Source: Chloroflexia bacterium
GTDB lineage: Bacteria; Chloroflexota; Chloroflexia; QHBQ01; JADMIH01
Length of the DNA: 7,320 nt
Reading direction: 5' to 3'
NCBI GenBank assembly: GCA_025927935.1
Contig: JAICKM010000347.1
Coordinates: 1-7,320 of the forward strand
Below, piece after piece: positions 5,586 to 7,320 of this stretch. Under the pieces are notes generated by a model. That model did no database searches, was not told where the DNA came from, and saw nothing but the letters and a program-made list of their open reading frames with translations. Position numbers and translations under genes: made by a program. The number at the start of each line of letters is the position of its first letter. Positions within the stretch are counted from its first letter, which is position 1.

Positions 5586-7320
5586 GCCGCCCGGCTTAAC
5601 GCGGCCGTCGCGGCGGCAGAACTAGCCGCGCTGCCGGTGACGTGGCTCAGTGGGCGGACGTAGGGATCGAACAGCTTGCGCGGCACGATCACGTAGTCGG
5701 GCAGGGCTGCGACCAGTTTTTCCAGCGCGAGGCTGCCCACGGCCTCCGCGCCCGGCAGGTTGAGGGCCAGGGTGGCGGTGAGCTGGGGCAGTGTGACCAA
5801 CCGCCCGGCGAAGAACTCCAGTTGCGCGTCGATCAACTCGCGCACGCGCGCCAGGAACCCGGCGCTACACAGGCCCACCTCAGGGATGTACTCCACCCCG
5901 CGGCCCCCCGGCAGCGGCCCGGCGGCGGGCGCCTCGCCCAGCACGGCCAGCGCCTCGGCGGCGGCCACCAACCCCTCGCGGCGCACGCGGCCCAGCAGCG
6001 CGGTCAACGGCGAGATGTCCTCCGCGACGGCGGGCGCGGGCATATCCTGGCCCCAGTGCTGATCAAGCAGTGCGATCACGGCCTTGAGGTCGAGCGAGTC
6101 GTCCGCAGCGCGAACCAGCAGCGGCGCCGGGGTGCGCCCATCGGGCGCGGCCACGCCGGGCGCGGCCAGCAACAGCAGATCGGCCCCGCCCCGCAAATGG
6201 GGCAGCGCGCGCTCGACGCGATCCAGCGCGGCCGGGCTCTCGACCGGCAGCAAATAGACACGCCGGTTCTGGCGCATACAGAGGGCCAGCGGCGCCAGCA
6301 CGCCGCCCGCGTAGACCAGCGGTTCGGGATCGAGTCGTAGCGCCCACTTGCCCGGCAAGCCCGCCGCCCGCAGATCAGCACAGGCCGCGGGAGTCAGCAC
6401 CGGGGGCACGTCCCCACCGGCCCCAACCGGCGCCGCGCCCAACTGGGCGAGGACCGGGGCGTCCATGCGCAGCACGGTGGAGGCGTTGCCCAGTTCGATC
6501 TGGGCTTCGCCGCTTTCCAGGCAATCGGGGTGGGCGGCCAGCAGGCGCACGAGGACACGCACCAGACGCTTGCCGTGCCGCGCCCAGGAGCCGCGCGCAT
6601 CGGCCCGCCCGTGCAGCGTCACGCGCCAGGGCCGGCCCGCCCGCTCTTCCTCCAGGTCGCACTGCAAGCCATAGCAGCCGAGCAGCAGGCGCAGATCGCG
6701 GCCCGCCGCGGCGGCGACCGGCGTGTGGAACTGCAACTCGAGCTTGCTGGCATAGCGCAGCACCGTCTCCAGCGCCAGGAAGTCGTAGAGCGCGATCAGG
6801 TCGGCGGGTTCGGGTGTGGCGAGCCGGGTCAGCACCCAGTTCTCCTCGCCGTCCAGCCAGAGCAGGTCGGCCAGTTGCTCCGGGTCGAGACCCAGATCGG
6901 CGCCGAAAGCGGAGAGGATGTCGCCGCGGTCGCCTTCGGTCGCGAACCCGGCGCGGGGCGTCGTATTGAGGAAGCGGAAGAGGTTGGCGCGCAGCGCCGC
7001 CGGGGTGCCGAGCCGCTTTTCAAACAGCACATCGGCCACGGCCACCGGCACCACCTCGCTGTAGTGCAACGGGCGATAGCGATAGTAGCGCGCCAGGGCC
7101 GCGACCAGCCCGCGCGCCAGCTTGTGATCGCCGAACAGTGTGACCAGTGCCTCCGGGTCGAGCGCCGCCCGCCGCTGGCCCACCATCGTCTCGAAATAGC
7201 GGATGGCAATCGCTAGCTGCGCGCGCACCTCGCGCCCGCGCGCCGCGGGGCTATTGGCGATGCGGTGCGGGTAGATATAGGTGCGCCCGTCGCCCGCCGA
7301 GCGGCGGACCGTCTTCTTCA
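5582..7320 (-). CDS. DUF790 family protein, Bax1-like (5' end outside window)
   Basis: The frame codes for at least 578 residues from the right edge to TAA at 5582-5584. A GTG at 7226-7228 would give 548 residues, but the frame stays open for 30 more codons (KKTVRRSAGDGRTYIYPHRI, then onward). The bases at the edge form xTG, so the true start may straddle position 7321 or lie further out. DUF790 includes archaeal Bax1, a structure-specific nuclease that pairs with XPB helicase. Supporting features, numbered from the GTG, are the N-terminal MVGQRR and HKLARGLVAALARYYRYRPL segments (15-54), ADLGLDPEQLADLLWLDGEE (120-139), and the region at 140-265. The segment aligned by eye to the nuclease core (310-340) reads GVLAPLAL then RRVYLLPVE, where acidic residues are expected. 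A C-terminal region (about 446-537) precedes an Ala-rich tail. A helicase partner, if present, would be upstream, beyond 7320. Family assignment is from memory of the profile. Confidence 0.68.
   Translation of the reverse strand, partial: KKTVRRSAGDGRTYIYPHRIANSPAARGREVRAQLAIAIRYFETMVGQRRAALDPEALVTLFGDHKLARGLVAALARYYRYRPLHYSEVVPVAVADVLFEKRLGTPAALRANLFRFLNTTPRAGFATEGDRGDILSAFGADLGLDPEQLADLLWLDGEENWVLTRLATPEPADLIALYDFLALETVLRYASKLELQFHTPVAAAAGRDLRLLLGCYGLQCDLEEERAGRPWRVTLHGRADARGSWARHGKRLVRVLVRLLAAHPDCLESGEAQIELGNASTVLRMDAPVLAQLGAAPVGAGGDVPPVLTPAACADLRAAGLPGKWALRLDPEPLVYAGGVLAPLALCMRQNRRVYLLPVESPAALDRVERALPHLRGGADLLLLAAPGVAAPDGRTPAPLLVRAADDSLDLKAVIALLDQHWGQDMPAPAVAEDISPLTALLGRVRREGLVAAAEALAVLGEAPAAGPLPGGRGVEYIPEVGLCSAGFLARVRELIDAQLEFFAGRLVTLPQLTATLALNLPGAEAVGSLALEKLVAALPDYVIVPRKLFDPYVRPLSHVTGSAASSAAATAALSRAA

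Noticed and set aside
5642..6340. 232-residue open frame on the + strand
   Set aside because: It is antisense to the DUF790-like gene, rich in Gln, Gly and Arg, and has no conserved motif.
1..7320. tRNA or rRNA genes, CRISPR arrays, insertion sequences
   Set aside because: The only gap over 200 nt (2556-2774) holds no such structure, no spaced direct repeats were seen, and no transposase motif appears in any real gene.

Overview
The window is a high-GC, gene-dense bacterial segment with short intergenic gaps. The gene set suggests a Chloroflexota-like bacterium: a Liv-type ABC transporter, a methyl-accepting chemotaxis-like receptor, a site-2 protease with CBS domains, and a DUF790/Bax1-like protein, plus GC-rich intergenic palindromes. 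This taxonomic guess is an inference from gene content and has no marker gene behind it.

Region 1 (1-2555, + strand) is the 3' part of a branched-chain amino acid type (HAAT/Liv) ABC transporter operon. It holds the last codons of a probable livH, then livM, livG and livF. The genes are tightly packed: livM and livG overlap by 4 nt (ATGA), and livG and livF share one base (TGATG). Together they encode the two permeases and two ATPases of one importer. No solute-binding protein lies downstream of livF, so it is presumably encoded before the window.

Region 2 (2556-2774) is the only sizeable intergenic gap. It carries two GC-rich hairpins just after livF, then a good sigma70-type promoter (TTGACA, 17 nt, TACACT) that overlaps a near-palindrome, and a 5' leader for the next gene.

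Region 3 (2775-5585, + strand) is a two-gene unit. The first gene encodes a membrane receptor with two TM segments, a HAMP domain and an MCP signalling domain. Three bases later comes a six-TM M50 site-2 protease with two C-terminal CBS domains. The MCP hairpin tip has lost several residues that are nearly invariant in chemoreceptors.

Region 4 (5582-7320, - strand) encodes a DUF790-family protein, related to archaeal Bax1, the nuclease partner of XPB helicase. It is convergent with the protease gene and overlaps its stop codon by 4 nt. Its frame is still open at the right edge. The segment that should carry the nuclease motifs appears to lack the acidic residues, so it may be a nuclease-dead member.
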